Translations under genes and position numbers: made by a program
NCBI GenBank assembly: GCA_947623455.1
Contig: OX392542.1
Coordinates: 8,935,625 to 8,999,624, forward strand
Reading direction: 5' to 3'
DNA from: Mimachlamys varia
Lineage: Eukaryota > Mollusca > Bivalvia > Pectinida > Pectinidae
DNA: 64,000 nt
Notes under the pieces: generated by a model
What the model was told of the DNA's origin: nothing
Database searches by the model: none
What the model saw: only the letters and a program-made list of their open reading frames with translations
Shown here: positions 22,301-37,300 of the stretch, piece by piece
How the letters are laid out: the number at the start of each line of letters is the position of its first letter
How positions within the stretch are numbered: position 1 is the first letter of the stretch

Positions 22301-25300
22301 ATATTTTTCATATAGTTATTTGAAACATTTCAAAAAAATAATACAAAGTTACTGCAATGTTCATAGAATAATAACCCAGTGTTAAAATGTCGATATTATT
22401 CTGTAAATCAGAGTATCAGGGAGAAATACACAGGTACCCCCTCTAAAAAATGTTGTCTATTGCATGCTGTTTTCAGTTCAGGTAAAAGTAGTTACATGTA
22501 TCTCGTGGGGGCAATATAGGGGCATTATTTTATAATAAATAGGTAATTTGTCATGTAAATGTAAGTTTCGTGTCAAATAAATGTACAAAATTGAAATAAT
22601 AACACCGACATAACGTAATTTACATTTACGATACGGTTACCTAATTACTAATTAGGTTTGAGAAATGTATTTTGATACCAATGTGCCTCAACTGCCACAC
22701 ATGTTTACGGTGGCAACAATTTACGCTTGCGATGTTTGACAGGTGCGAAGCCTAAAACGAATCGGTATAATCAGTGAGTTAATACTGTCCGATCCACGCG
22801 GAAGTGAATCATATATACGAATTCCATCAGAGTTTTTACAACACAAATTAAACTTTGTTGACAATTCTTTCAAAATCATTAAATTACCTAAAAAAAAAAC
22901 ACTGCTGGAAGTGCCGAAGAACATCTTTTCACGTGCTATACATTCGCCGAAAAATGTAAAACTGGCAATCGCTAAAAACAATTTATCGCGATAGGAATGA
23001 GCAGTTTTTGCTTTGTGACGATATACCAAGTAACATTTACCTTTACTGCATGCTTGAATCCAATTTAATTGTTAATTTTGTCGATGTTTCACCATGCCTC
23101 TAAGTCGGGCGTATGACTATCTAAAAAAGTAAATAGTTCAAAATGGAGGACAGAGGAGTATATTTCGCTACATGCAACGGGAAGATGTTTGATTTAAGAG
23201 ATCTGACATAATGTCATAACTCGTCATACCGCAGACGGTAAGATTTTTGTTTTGGCTATGCGGCGTGTCACATAAATTTGTCGATCGGGGATGGAAATTT
23301 AAAAAAAAAATGATTCAGATGTGATCGTTGTTCAGAATGTACGTAAATTGCCATTCTGTTTATATTAAAGTAACAAAAAATGATATTCATTGTTTTTATT
23401 ATCTTTCGCAGTATTCTGCAAACGTGCACGCGTTTTTAGACATATAACAAAAAATATCAGAAAAACCACCAAACGTACCGAAATATGTTTGAAATTATCG
23501 ATTCTCTATCACTTAAATGTACTTTGTGGTCTATTTTGGTCATGTATGTTGCAGTATTTAATAAAATAACAATGTTTTGGTAAAAACACCTCCGCCATAT
23601 TGAATTGTCCTGTACCTAGTCCTTAATATGTCTACCTCTGATCATCACATAATATACCTCTCAATACATTGTATGTAAAAATCATAACGAGAAACAGAAT
23701 ATTTTTGTGAAAATGAATGACGATCCATGAAGATTGATATCAGCTAAAATGCCATTCTTTTAAATATTTATACAGATGCTGTTCACATAGCTGCCGTTCA
23801 GGGCAACCTGGATATATTAAAAAGGCTCTGGGAGGATAATTCCCCGCTGGATGAAAAGGATTCCTTTGGGGAAACACCACTAATGGAGGCTATTATGTAT
23901 GGTCACCGAAATGTTGCCGGATTTCTCATAGACAAGGTATCATCTGCTTCTGTCGCGGAAAGGAATCTTAAAGATCGTAGGAATGCACTGCATCTTATGG
24001 CAAAGTATGGTCGTCCTTGGCGAGGAATTTGGAACACAATTGTGCAGGTTGCGCCGGAATGTTTACATCAGAAAGACAAGGATGGTCGAACACCTTTTGA
24101 AGTACTCCAGCAGCTGTCTGAAAGCAGTGAGGGCCATAAATCATTGACACAGATTTACGAAGGTAATGTTTATTTCTACTGAATCTGTAAATTAAACATT
24201 ACGTTGATCGCGCGGTTTAGACCATGATAGTCATGCAATTTAATTATTTTCAGTCGTATGTTTGACATTATAATGCTACTATCGTTACAGCATGTCTTCA
24301 CTTTTTCCGAGCCAGCTTGAAAACGTATATGAAGTTTATCAAAATTAGCATCAATTTCTGATAAGAATGCACAAAATAAAAAAAAATGCTAATACTATGC
24401 AGTATTTTTTTATATTCACACCTCTCCCTCTCACTTCTTGTGCTCAGTAAACTCTGACTGCGAATATATTAGCGTATACTTAATGAAAAAAGGCTCGGCG
24501 GATTGACATTTGTTCAAATATGGCGTTGTTCACTTTTGTTTCCGAATGATGCATATTCGAAATTCGTTGACGGCGCCTTTTGACGTCACAACCGTTTTAA
24601 ATACAGTAATAAGTGCTAGTAGTATTATCAAATGCCAAATTTACAAAAGTGCTGTTGTGAAGGAACTTAGTGTTATTCACTGTCTTTTTCTAAACTTACC
24701 AATATATCGATGAAGATTCAGTGTAACTTTATTATTGTAGCAACCACTGCTATCGTAGTTACCAACGGACATGTAGCAAACCGCTTCGGATGTGCTTTTT
24801 CTTCGTATAACGCTTAAAATCAATAATGATGTAAATATACGGATTGTACCTAATTTTGAATGCGTATGCGGTAGTATGCCATAATGGGGTGTGGATTTTG
24901 AAAACTCCAAATATCTTCTGAACAGTTTGAGCACCCCATTCTCAAAAACGTGTCGTCAATCAAAACATTTGATTTTCCACCCGGTACACTACCATACCAC
25001 ATACCAAACTGAAAGAACGTCTTCGGTCTCTCATTATGAGAGCTTTCTTTTCCAAGAAAGCTTGACGACAATACAAATATATGGTATTGAGCTATCTTGG
25101 AGCATACTTTGTGGAAAATACGACAAAAACTAAGAATAAATATAATGAAGACGATATATAAAGGATGATTGAATTCCTGGTCGACAATGTTTTTGTTGAG
25201 CCCGGAGAAAAGATTTTCCAGCATACTATTGGAATTCCCATAGGACCAAATTGTGCCCCACTCTGAGCTGACTTGTTTTGGTTTTCATACGAGGCTGAAT

Positions 25301-28300
25301 TTGTGGAAGAGCGAAACAGGACAGGTAACAAACAACTTGTCAAATCTTTCAATTTCACTTTCAGATATATCGACGATGTGTTGTCTATAAACAACAAGAA
25401 GTTTGCTGCCCACGTCGATCGTATATACCCTTGTGAACTTGAAATAAAGGACACAACCGACTCTTCTACATCAGCTGCTTGCCTCGATCTCTACTTAAAC
25501 TACGACCAACATGGACAGCTTATTACTAAGCTATATGATAAACATGATAATTTCAATTTTCCGATCGTGCACTTTCAATTTCTTGATAATAACATCGCTG
25601 TTTCTCCGATCTATGATGTTTACATTTCGCAGTTGATTCGATAATCTAGGGCTTGCTCTGGGTATCGTGATTTTCGTGATTATCGATGTCGACTGCTGAC
25701 AAAAAAACTAACTACACAGGGATTCAAGAGATGCTGATCAGAACTATTGGCAAGTTTTATTGTCGACATCTTTGTCTCATTGAGAAAAAATCTGTATCTT
25801 TAAGTGATATGAAGAAGGACGTTTTTGAATATTGGTGTTTTTACTTGTCGTGATTGATAATGATACTCAGTTATCGTTTTGAGAACTTGATGTTTACTTA
25901 GATGTAACAAAGATTTACATGGCGCGTGTCGTCGATGAAGCAAAAGACGCGTACTCTTCCGGAAAACCTGGTCTTAATCTCTTATGCTTTTACTAGAATC
26001 TCCATGTAAATCTTTCTTTTCCTCCTGTTTTGCCTCTAGCTTTATCGATTTTGAGTTCAGTATTTGTTTTGTTTACGCTTTGGTATTCTTTGATCTTTTT
26101 GATAATTTTTTTGTACACCTTACTTTGCTTTATACGGATTAGAATTCTATGTACTTATCGAAGTAGGATTTTCCGCGGGACTAGGATAGGAATTATATTT
26201 AATCCAGTAAGTAATTATGAGTACAGGTATTTTTTATATATGGAAAAACGGAAAGATTCACTTTAATTGTTCTTTACTCGTTTTTAAAATGCCACAAAGT
26301 ATCTAAATTATTTGTTATGTTATTGGTTAGACCTTTAAGAGAACGTGGATGTTCGTCTCCAGGATGCATCTGGAAATATTCTTTGTGATTTGATATAAAC
26401 TTTATCTATTTTACAACAATTATGAAACAAGTTATACAACTTATATTAATCACTCTTGTTGGTCTGGATGTTAGCGCGCAATGATTCTTATTATGAGGGG
26501 AAACCGGAATACCTGGAGAAAACCCACGTTGTCGGGCAGGAGACCCCATACCTTTTCTTCACGTCCGGTCGAGGAATCGAACGCCGGCCGCCTTGGTGAA
26601 AGGCAAGTGCGCTATGCACTGTACCACTTGACCACCCGGGTTGATGTCAGATTAAATCGCATTCAAGGAGGGGATGTCACATTGTGAGACACTACCGCCT
26701 GTATAACCATTGAAGGAAGTTAAAAACCAGTTGAACTGGTCCGGATCTTTCTGGCCTGGTGGAAGCTTCTTGGCGCAATAGCCTCAAGATGTCGGAATCG
26801 TGCCAAGCTGGTCTCACTAGTTTCATGTCTTTCACGTAAAATAGTGTTTCTTACCCTTATCAGGGTTTTTTATGTGGAATTTCACAATACATTTTTCAAA
26901 CCATATTTACAGGCCGCTGGTTTCTATTTCAATGTTACTTTTGCTGTGTCCTGACGGATTTGGTTTTATTTGTCCGCCTGCGTTGTGTTTTATTTCGTCA
27001 CCTATGTAGGTTGTTCGATTTTATTCGAGTTCTAGAAAGTTTTAATCATTTTTCAGGTGCCATGATTGTTTAACAGATAATGAAATATCGCCATAAGCTA
27101 TATTTGATAAAAAAAAAATCAGAGAATACCAAAGCGTCAACAAAACCATTATCCGAACTGAAACTAGGGGCAAAATAGGAACAAAGGAAAGATTTAAATG
27201 TAGACTCTCGTAAAAGCACAAGATAATAAGACCAGGTGATCTATCACGAAAGTCTAGATATTCAGAGCAAGCCCTAGAATAACGAATCAACTGCGACATG
27301 TATACACCATAGGATGGAGAAGCAGGGATGTTACTATCATGAAAGGGGAAGTTCACGATCGGAAAATCGAGATTGATTTTTTTGAATATTAATGATTATA
27401 TAATATAGTATAAAACATATATCAATTTTTTAAAAAAAGTGTGTAATACGAGAAGGCAATGCGTCATTCTTTCAAATATTTTTGCAGATGATGTTCAAAT
27501 AGCTGCTATTAAAGGTAACCTGGGAGCATTGAAAAGACTTGGTAATGGAAAAGCTCGTCTTGACAGAAAGGATTCTTACGGAGAAACACCACTTATGAAG
27601 GCTATTGCGTTCGGCCACCGACGTGTTGCCGAATTTCTCATAGACAGGGTATCATTTACTTCTATCCGAGAAAGGAATTTTGACAATGGTTGGAATGCTT
27701 TACATCTTATGGCAATGCATGACCGTCCTTGGCGAGAATTTGTTGAGAAGCTTGTGCTGATTGCGCCGGAATGTTTACATCATAAAGACAAGGAAGGTCG
27801 CACACCTGTTGAATTATTTCAGCTGCAGTCTCCACAGGGATATAAATCACTAACAGCCGTTCTAGAAAGTAAAGATATTCTCATATTTACTTATTTAGTA
27901 TTACGTTGGTTGCATAGTTTAGACTACTATGTTAGTTCAATTTAATGATATTCCAGGATTCTACAGCAGTCGTCCGTTCGACATACAGTGCTGCAGCTCC
28001 ATACAAAAATTGCATACTCATTCTGAACATGCTTGAAAAGTATTGGTTAATTGGTTATGTGTAGTTTATCAAAAATCACAAAACGTAAGAAATAGAATCT
28101 ATCAAATGTATTGCATATGTCAGGTTGATTAAACGTCCCAGCAATTACTTATTATGATACATAACAATGAATTAAATTTGTGTTGTTTATCAAAAGTTAC
28201 AATTATTACTAAATATGTTATATAAAATGTATGCATCTTGTAATCAGATTGTAAAAGGTTTGTATACTTTTTAGTTGTTTTCTGATATGAAAACATCACC

Positions 28301-31300
28301 ATAAACTTTATTTTTCGAAATATTGGCAATTTGTGTATAAATAATTCGTTAGTTTCGAAATGAAAACATTTGGTATATGAATAGATTATGTGGCATTAAT
28401 TTTAATGTTCATACAGATGCTGTTTATACTGCTGCTATTGAAGGTAACCTGGAAACATTGAAAAGACTGGGTGATGACAAAGCTCTTCTTGATAGAAAGG
28501 ATTCTTTTGGAGAAACACCACTAATGGTGGCTATTATGTATAATCACCGACATGTTGCCGAATTTCTCATAGACAGGTTTTCAATTACTTCTCTCCAAGA
28601 AAGGAATTTAAAGCATAGTTGGAATGCTCTGCATCTGATGGCATGGCATGACCGTCCATGGCGAGACATTTGGGACGAGATTGTGCGGATTGCGCCGGAA
28701 TGTTTACATCAAAAAGACAGAAAAGGTCGAACACCTATGGACTTACTTCAAGAGCTGTCTACAAGCCGTCAGGCCCACAAATCACTAATAACAACTTTAG
28801 ACGAAGGTAATGATATTTCAATTTCTAATGATCCCATAAAATTTATTTTTCCGAAATAAATTAAAATTTACATTTGTTAGTCAAATCTATTTCAACATTT
28901 GAAATATTTCAAGATTTGTAGGTGTAATGGGAGGAGCATTTGTCCATATATGTATGTCATAAACCACTGACGATTGTCTTAAAGTACACACATATTATTT
29001 ACAATGACATTAAAAGTAGTACACATGGTACCAGATTTCCATACCCTTCCATATCTTTGACATTACAAAACATAATACATGGAAAAAATGAATTAAATAT
29101 GGGCTGTCATCCAGTATAGCAGGAACTTCATTTGTGAATATATCACATAGTCAATAATACAAAATTGTATAAGTGGGCAGTCCCCCACAAACAATGCATA
29201 ACGACATGTCCATGTTCCCTATTCAGCATCATCAGTCACACTTCAATGGTGGGCAGAGTTCCACTTTCAGTGTATTCATCTGGCGGATTCAGCACCTGGT
29301 GCTCCACCATCCCTTGTCGCAGACAACGTTAGCCTTCCCTATCCGTGAGGGTAACCGCGGTAGACTTGGGCCAATAGCTTTATCAGCGTTATTCCTCAAC
29401 CCATGCAGAGTCTAAGGCCAAGTCAGACATCATGGCCTCGCCAACACCACACCGGACTCAAAAATATTTGGAAGTGACTACAATATAGTTGATACGATCT
29501 ATATATAATCCCTAATATAATATCAATTATATACAATAAGATAATATCCCAGCTAATAAAAGTGAAGACTGTTGCGCAACAAGCATTTCCCTTGCGTGCA
29601 ATACAATAAGACCCAATGAATGTAAATACATGCGTCACGTGACCCCATATAACGCAGTGTATCAGTTTATACCCTATTCAATAGTTTAATTCATATATCA
29701 CATTTACAGTACAACGTATTGTTACCATGACTTGATATACTCTATTACAACATTAGTATATAGCCGTAACATCACAAACTGTCTATACAATAACACTTAT
29801 CGCGTACCTGTAAACACATGTACACACTTGTACTATAGCGTCTTTATAAATAGATTTGTTTACAAACTTGCGTATGGCTGTTTATCTTACAAAAACTCGT
29901 ATAAAACAACACATCAATTACAAAATACCAATAAAAGATCTCAATGGATATGGCACTCACCAAAAGCTGTGGTTTTCATTATGTGTTATCCCGTATTTTA
30001 GAGTTTTCACAGGTGACGGTAACAATGCACCCTGTTATTGTCCCGTGTTCAATGTCGTTCACCTCGATTTCAAACACACATCCGGAACGCGTACTTGTGC
30101 CGCCGGAGCGAAATACAAAATAAAGTTTGTATACACCTGATATGTGACAGTAGGTTTAGGTTTGCAAAAAAATAAAATACCTCTTAATTAATTGCTATCC
30201 AGCACATACCTGAAAAACAACACCCGAATGAGCTGAGGACAGCTGCCACTATTGCAAAGCCGTTTATCTGCCCGTCCTACAGTCTGTTATAGAGAACAAT
30301 ACATGCCATTTTTCTGCCCTTGGGCCAACATTGGGGTTTTAAATGTATTGAATTAACTTCATTTTCTCACTAAATGCAAACAAATTTGAAAAAAAAACCA
30401 CTTAATTAAATTATTCAAGTTAATGATATCTATATAAGTTTTATATATTTGTCACATTAACAATTACTTTTAACGCTAGCGTCCTTTTTAAAACGTTTTT
30501 CTATCATGTGATTGTCACCTATCGTCAAACATAGACAAATTACCTATAAAATAAACCACTATTGTGGAGCGAGAATTGGCTATTCCCTTGCTATCATTCT
30601 TTCTTTATCTGCAATATATTCTTACTCTACCAAAATTGCTGCTAAGGAATTCAAAATTTCCATTCTGATATCTTGATCTCTTCATTCTCCAGACGACATG
30701 TGCTTGTTTTCATTTTGCTTGTTACACAGCAGCTAGGTCAAAACCCGAGAGACCCGAATTGTTTGAAGAGGCGTAAAATCTAGAGGTGTTCAGCGAAGAG
30801 GGCAAATGCGGGTTTCGGGATGAATCAATTATGCAGGGGTAACGATTATGTATTGGAAGATTTGGCGCTATAATGCATATGCAAAAAACTGTATTCATTT
30901 CTATGTTTGCAATAAATAAATATCAACTTTATTCATTTTACAACAATTATTCAATTAGTTACTCAACTAAATTAATCACTTTTGTTTGCTGAAATGTTAG
31001 TACGCGACGGTTCTCACTGTGGGAGGAAACCGGAGTACCTAGATGGAGAAAACGCGCCCATTTATTAGGATGGAAACTTATTCAAATGAATGACCTTAAC
31101 CAAATGGTAAGGTAATAAATGTTTCAAAACATCAAGAAACTTCTCAATAACTGAAAAACCTATGTAAGTGATATTCGTCTTGTAACATACTCAAATGAAA
31201 AGCTTCAATGTTTGTACAACGTCTTGTACATCTTGACCAACTTTCAAGGTCACTGGGATAGAATGTGTTTAAAATATTCAAAAAAAAAAACGAAAGGCCT

Positions 31301-34300
31301 ATGGTTCTTATGTTTGGCCCATAGCAGCATGCTAGGATGAAGAACTTCTTAGTTTGTACAAATTAATAACCTTGGTCAATTGCCAAGGTCACATAGGGTA
31401 TAAATAGTTAGTCTGCTGCATGCTAGTATGAAGGGCTACCTACATTTAGTTTTTTTTTTAAATAAATGATGATAACCCACCTCCAAAGGTCACAGGGATC
31501 AACCAACCTATAGTAAGATTACCGCGAGACCGATGGGTTCTTGTTTTTGAATTACTGTAAATGTACGTAGTCCAGCGGTAGTCGTATTTTGGCTATTTTC
31601 ACGGTGAAAGCGTTCAGTTTAATTATGATTGCGCTAATTACGGATGGTTTTTGCAGCAAGTATTATTAATGCGCCATTTCATCATAGTATTTTTCTGTTT
31701 TATTTTGGTGATACGCTTTTTTTGTGAGCCAAAATAGGTACAGCATTTTTCCTTAATACATTGTATGCTTAAAAGAAACGTCGTTGCTATATTTAATATT
31801 GATGCCATGCTTTTGTCCTTTTTTTTTTTTTGAGTAAATATCAATAATTGTCATATTGCTATTTGTAGATATGGCCATCCGAGTCAACGAGTTGGTAAAA
31901 AATGGAGACCTAGAGGAACTTCGAAATCTCAAAAGCAAAGGAATGTCCCTCGAGGGAAGAACACAAAACAGACTAAGACAAACATCACTTATGCTTGCAA
32001 TTCAGCTTAACAAAGAAGCTATCGCAATTTTCTTAGCAAGTGTCCTGTCATCCTGTGTCTTTCTCCTACAAGACGTGTTCGGTAACAACGCTCTTCACTA
32101 CATTGCAATCTTTGGGCGTCCTTGGTACGACCTTTGGCAAACACTTATTCAGAAGTATCCAGTTCTTTTGCGTCATCAAGACGTTGAGAAGATGACCCCA
32201 ATCGAATATGTGATCACGAAACGAGAGAAGAGTGAAGGGCACAGGAGTTTGTATGAATTTATCAAAGGAAGAGGTAGATTTACTTTCATTTTGTTTAAGT
32301 TTGATTATATTTGTGATCTATCCAAGTTTTTAAATCATCAACCCTCATTTGCTTATTAATCCTCAGTTATCAATTATGCAAAAAGCAACCTTTATTTTTA
32401 AAATGACATTTAAATGAACACCTGGTCTTGTTATTCTGCTCGTGTGGTTTTCCGTGTTCACTGTTTCTTTGTTCATATTTTGTTTCTAGATAATCGATTT
32501 TGAGTTAGGACACGAATAGTATATAATTTTCGTAAGGTTGATCATGAATATTTTACAGACATGCCATCCTTCGTGGGGACATTGGATGAAGACACCGTCA
32601 CAAAGTATGTTTGTGGTTTGGAGGAGCATGCAGAAGAAACTAGGAACATCAAAGTCATGGTTATTGGACATGAAATGGTCGGAAAAACTTGCCTGGTGAA
32701 ACAGCTTTTCAGTGAATATATTGATCTTGCAAATCACCTCTCAACAAATATAGCGGATCTTCATCTCCGTAGACTGTTACTGGACATGTTGACCCTGGAG
32801 AGAATTGCTGGCACTTCAGCGAAGGATATTGTTCTAGAACGTCTTCGTATGATTACCAACAAAATCAGGGAAAAAGAAGGTAAAATTGCAATAATACCAA
32901 CAATGACCCAAGAAAGTTAGAAGTTTACAGGAGTATCAAAGTATCCAATTAAATGTTAAAAATGATGGAATATTTGAAGACATCTGACTCTGATCGCTCA
33001 TTTGGTTGTCAGTATCTTAGCGATTTTTACCTCTTTGTTAAAACGTTTTTCATTTTTGTATGTTAAGATTATATCTATTATTAATAGGATGCATTTGTTT
33101 GTTTGTTACAGGTAACACGGAAAATGTCCCGTCAATACAAGATGTCTGCGATGAAGGTATATATTTCTTTTAGAGGTAACAAGATGTTTCGCATTACAAA
33201 AGATAGAAACACGCAAAGAGAAGTTAAGAAAGTTACAAAATGACTGTTTCATTATTTAACCTTTTTGGTTTTTTAAGTACAATACATTTCAATTCAGTTT
33301 GTGCCTTTAATTCGCCATTTCTAACACGATTACATATAACTAATTATGTGATGTATTGAGAAAATTAATTAATGCATGAACAATGTAACAGTTGTTACCT
33401 TTTTCGAAATTAATACATTTGTCGTTGTATCAGTCTATAAAGGTAAAAACAAATGTATTGTTTGTTACAAAGATGATGTAGAAGATACATTCATTTAAGT
33501 CCAGATTGTTCCTAGTAAGGCAATTCATATATATTATCAAGGACTCATAATGCTAATTCTTTTCTGAATAGATGACCCGATACATGTAGACTACAAACCA
33601 CTCTGAAAGTAAATAAAATTCAGCGTTAATTCAATTATCTGGCATAAATCTCCACATAATCTATAATCATCTCAAAGTTCACATTTTCTTTGACTGATAA
33701 AATATCTTAATACGAAAAGCTCCTTACCTTTATGTCGTAGATACCACTCAGATTGTCAGCAGTGACGTCATCGTGGAATACGTGAATGAGTGACGTTTAA
33801 AGTTGCGACAGTTGTTGTCGTGTATCTGTTATCTTTTTCAACAATTTTGTAAGTAGGTAAATATATGACACTGCTAAGGACAATCAGGATTTTGAAACCG
33901 ATATAACAATACAATTCATAATCAATATGGATCATTTACAGGTAAAAATGATGCAGAAATCATCGAATGCTCAGAAAGCCAAGAAACAGGTAACATCATA
34001 TACTTTTCATTCGATCTTCATTTTTTGAAAATAAAATAGCAGAGAATATCGAGTTGTCGACAAAAGCATAATACTAACTCAAAATCGATTCAACCAGGGG
34101 CAAAAAATTAAACGATTGAAAGATTCACGTTGACACCATTGAAAAAGTACAAGAGAATAAGGCCAGGTAATCAAAACGAAAAGCGTCTTCTGCTTCATCG
34201 ACGACACCCACCTTGTAAATATCTTGGTCTCTTTCAAGTAAGTGTCACGTCCTCAAAGTGAGAACTACGCCATTACTCACCTTTATATACAGTGTATTTA

Positions 34301-37300
34301 TAAGGATATAAAATCTTGCTCAATGATACCAAGATGACGACCATTAAATTGCTTCCAGTCTTCAGCAACCTGCATCTCCCGAATGCCTGTTTTGTAGGTT
34401 TGTTTGTCAGCAGCCGACATCTTCCACATAAACTAGATATTTAGCGCAAGCCCTACAATAACGAATTAACTGCAACATGTAAACACCATAGGATGGAGAA
34501 GCAGGAATGTTATTAAATGTATTTATCATTTGATATTAGGAATATCAACTGTGCAGATGTAGTGTGTTGACAACAAAAATCCTTAACGCTGATTTCATAC
34601 TGAAAGGACATCAGTTTGCTATGACTTTAGTACCTTAAAGCTTCAATGTTAAGATTACCATGATCATTCACTGCATTAAGGATAATAATGTAACAGCAAA
34701 AAAAAAAAAATAAAGATCGGGAATTATGATTTAGTTTTGAATCCTCGCCAGTAATTCGGCTTAGAAAACTAAAACAAGTTTACCTTTAAGTTTAGATGTT
34801 ATCTGTGACACTGTCAAATTGAAGCATGATGATATTTCACTTTCATCTTTCCATAGTTTGTTCAAAAACATAACTTTTCGGCATCTGTAATGTTTTATCT
34901 GATCATGAAGTCTCACGTCAAAAACTTATTAAGACGAAATGCTTTTATTTCTTTTTCTATTTTGTCTTGTACGTACTTCCTGTCATACAATTTGGAATGA
35001 CACAGATAAGCATATCCCATTTGTTCACCGAACAATCTTAAGTAGGTTTAATGGTTGATATGGTATGGCGTGGTCCGTCCGTCTGTATGTCCGTCATATA
35101 CTTGTATTTGTCCAGATATCTCTTCGGATATTTTCAACCAATTTATTTTCAAACTTGCTAGGTTTAATCATCATGACATGAAGTTGTATTTTTCCTTAAT
35201 GGCAGATTGATTCATTATTTACTACAGTTATTTCCCTTTGTGACTTTGTAATTGATGCAATTTTGGGCATTATGTACAAAACGTTAAAACGATTTTGTGC
35301 TTCCTGTAATTTCTTTCAAATGGTACCGTGTCGGAGTACTTCGAAAAAAATAACATCTAACATATATTACGGGTTTTGTTGTGTTGCTTCAACTTTTTGC
35401 CTAACACCATTGCATATTTTCCAAATAAGGGCATTATGTAGAAAATGCTTTTCTGTCGTACACTGTTTGTCTGGAGATCTCCTCAGTTTTCAACCGATAT
35501 CTTTCAAACTTGGTAGGTTTAATCATTATGACTTGAGGTTGTTTGCCATCAACGACAACTTTATTTGACAATATTTACTAGAGTCATGGCCCTTCGAGAC
35601 AATATGTAGAAAATGTTTCTACTTTTGCTTGTTTTTGTGTGTACAACTAGACAATCTACTGTTTAGAATAGCATTTCATCTGTTTTGCACTTGTCTTTGG
35701 CCTTGCCTACTTTTAATCGCAATATACTTATGATGAAGTCTATTGGGCGTATAATGTTTCTGCTTGCGATGCTCCTGTTTTGTTTAATTAATCAAATACC
35801 AGGTAATGTAAATACAAAGTAGAGAACGAGATTATCACAATCTGAAAATGAAATATTTAGTGCTAAAGGTGGGATGCAGTTTAATTCATTTTTGTCGGGA
35901 TACTGTATCTAATGCTAAATTTTGAAGATAGTACACTCTGTTGGTGGATTTGTCAACCCCTAAGGTTTGCTGGAGCCTCCATAGCCACAGTTATCTCATT
36001 TGTGTAGTGGCACGGTACCCAATTGCGTAGTACACGATTTGGACCAATACTAATTTATTTCTTTTTCTAAATGTTTTTTTACACACCATACACTTCTAAT
36101 TCTACATTAGGTGAGAACATTTCGATCTATTCAAACATTTTGCCTCCTAGCATGACTGACGAATCATAGAAGCTGTATGATACAGTTTAAGACATTTTCG
36201 GCATATTCTATTTTTTACTCAATTTTGAAAGTTGCAGCGTGTATGTGTTACGTCATCTTTCAGGGTGAAATTCTATTTATTATATGCCTTGTGCAGATAA
36301 TCCTTAATTCTCACCATAAAAACTGAAGAGAATTATGTTTTATTTTCTCATTTTACTGAAATGTGTATCAGAACATTTTGTATGTCATATTCTAATCTTT
36401 AGTCACCTTTGCAAGATCACATCCCATATGATATTTCTTGCCAGGAATCAGCGACACGAAGACAGTGTCCTCAAGAGATGATACAGATATAGAACCGACA
36501 GAGCCAGATTCGCTAGGTGAGAAGATAACAGACCAGCAGACTGAACGTATTGACGTGGCGACGGGTAAAGAACCAACAGAGCCAGCCTCAGTCTTGAGAA
36601 GTTAACAGAACAGCAGACTGAACTTATTGACTTGGTGTTGCGTAAGGAGGCCGACGCCAAGTACGAGACAAAGGCATTCGTGACAATGTACGACTTTGGA
36701 GGAGAGGAGGTCTTCTACAATACCCATCATTCCCTCATGACGAGTGACAGCATCTACCTGCTGGTGTTCAATCTGGCGATGTGTATCAACAAGATCGATG
36801 AACCAGAAGGTCTAGTTGTGTAATGAACACGGCAATATCTTAAAATATAAAACAAAACATACTGGTTACTTCAAAAATGCTTTAAACAAGAAAAATATAC
36901 ACATTGCTTAACATAAGTCTTTTTCGGATAAAGACTTTGTGAAATGTCTGGTCTTTACCCTTCAGTCATTTAAATGATGCATATAGAGCAATCAAAATGA
37001 CTTTTTGTAGGAATTTTCAAAGTAAAGGTAACAAACATGCATGGGCCAGAAGACGATTTTTTTCAAGCATTGGTGCTTAGATTGGAGTTTTATAGTCCTC
37101 AGCGGCAAGAAACAGACTGTTATTTTGAAATTCAGTAGCAATGCAACAACCATAGTACAGTATATAGTTACACGTTGGTTCGAACTGATATAGATTTATC
37201 AAAGTTTACACAACATCGTTGCCACAAAACAATAGTAAAACTTAGGAAAGGAAGTAAAACTAAACAAATGTCATATTGAAATGTTCCGCTTGATTTGACA

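Larger units (their letters stand above)
32880..34019. other. Introns 6-7 with two short exons (listed separately)
   Basis: AT-rich intron sequence around the exons at 33112 and 33942. Nothing else is recognised. Confidence 0.4.
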
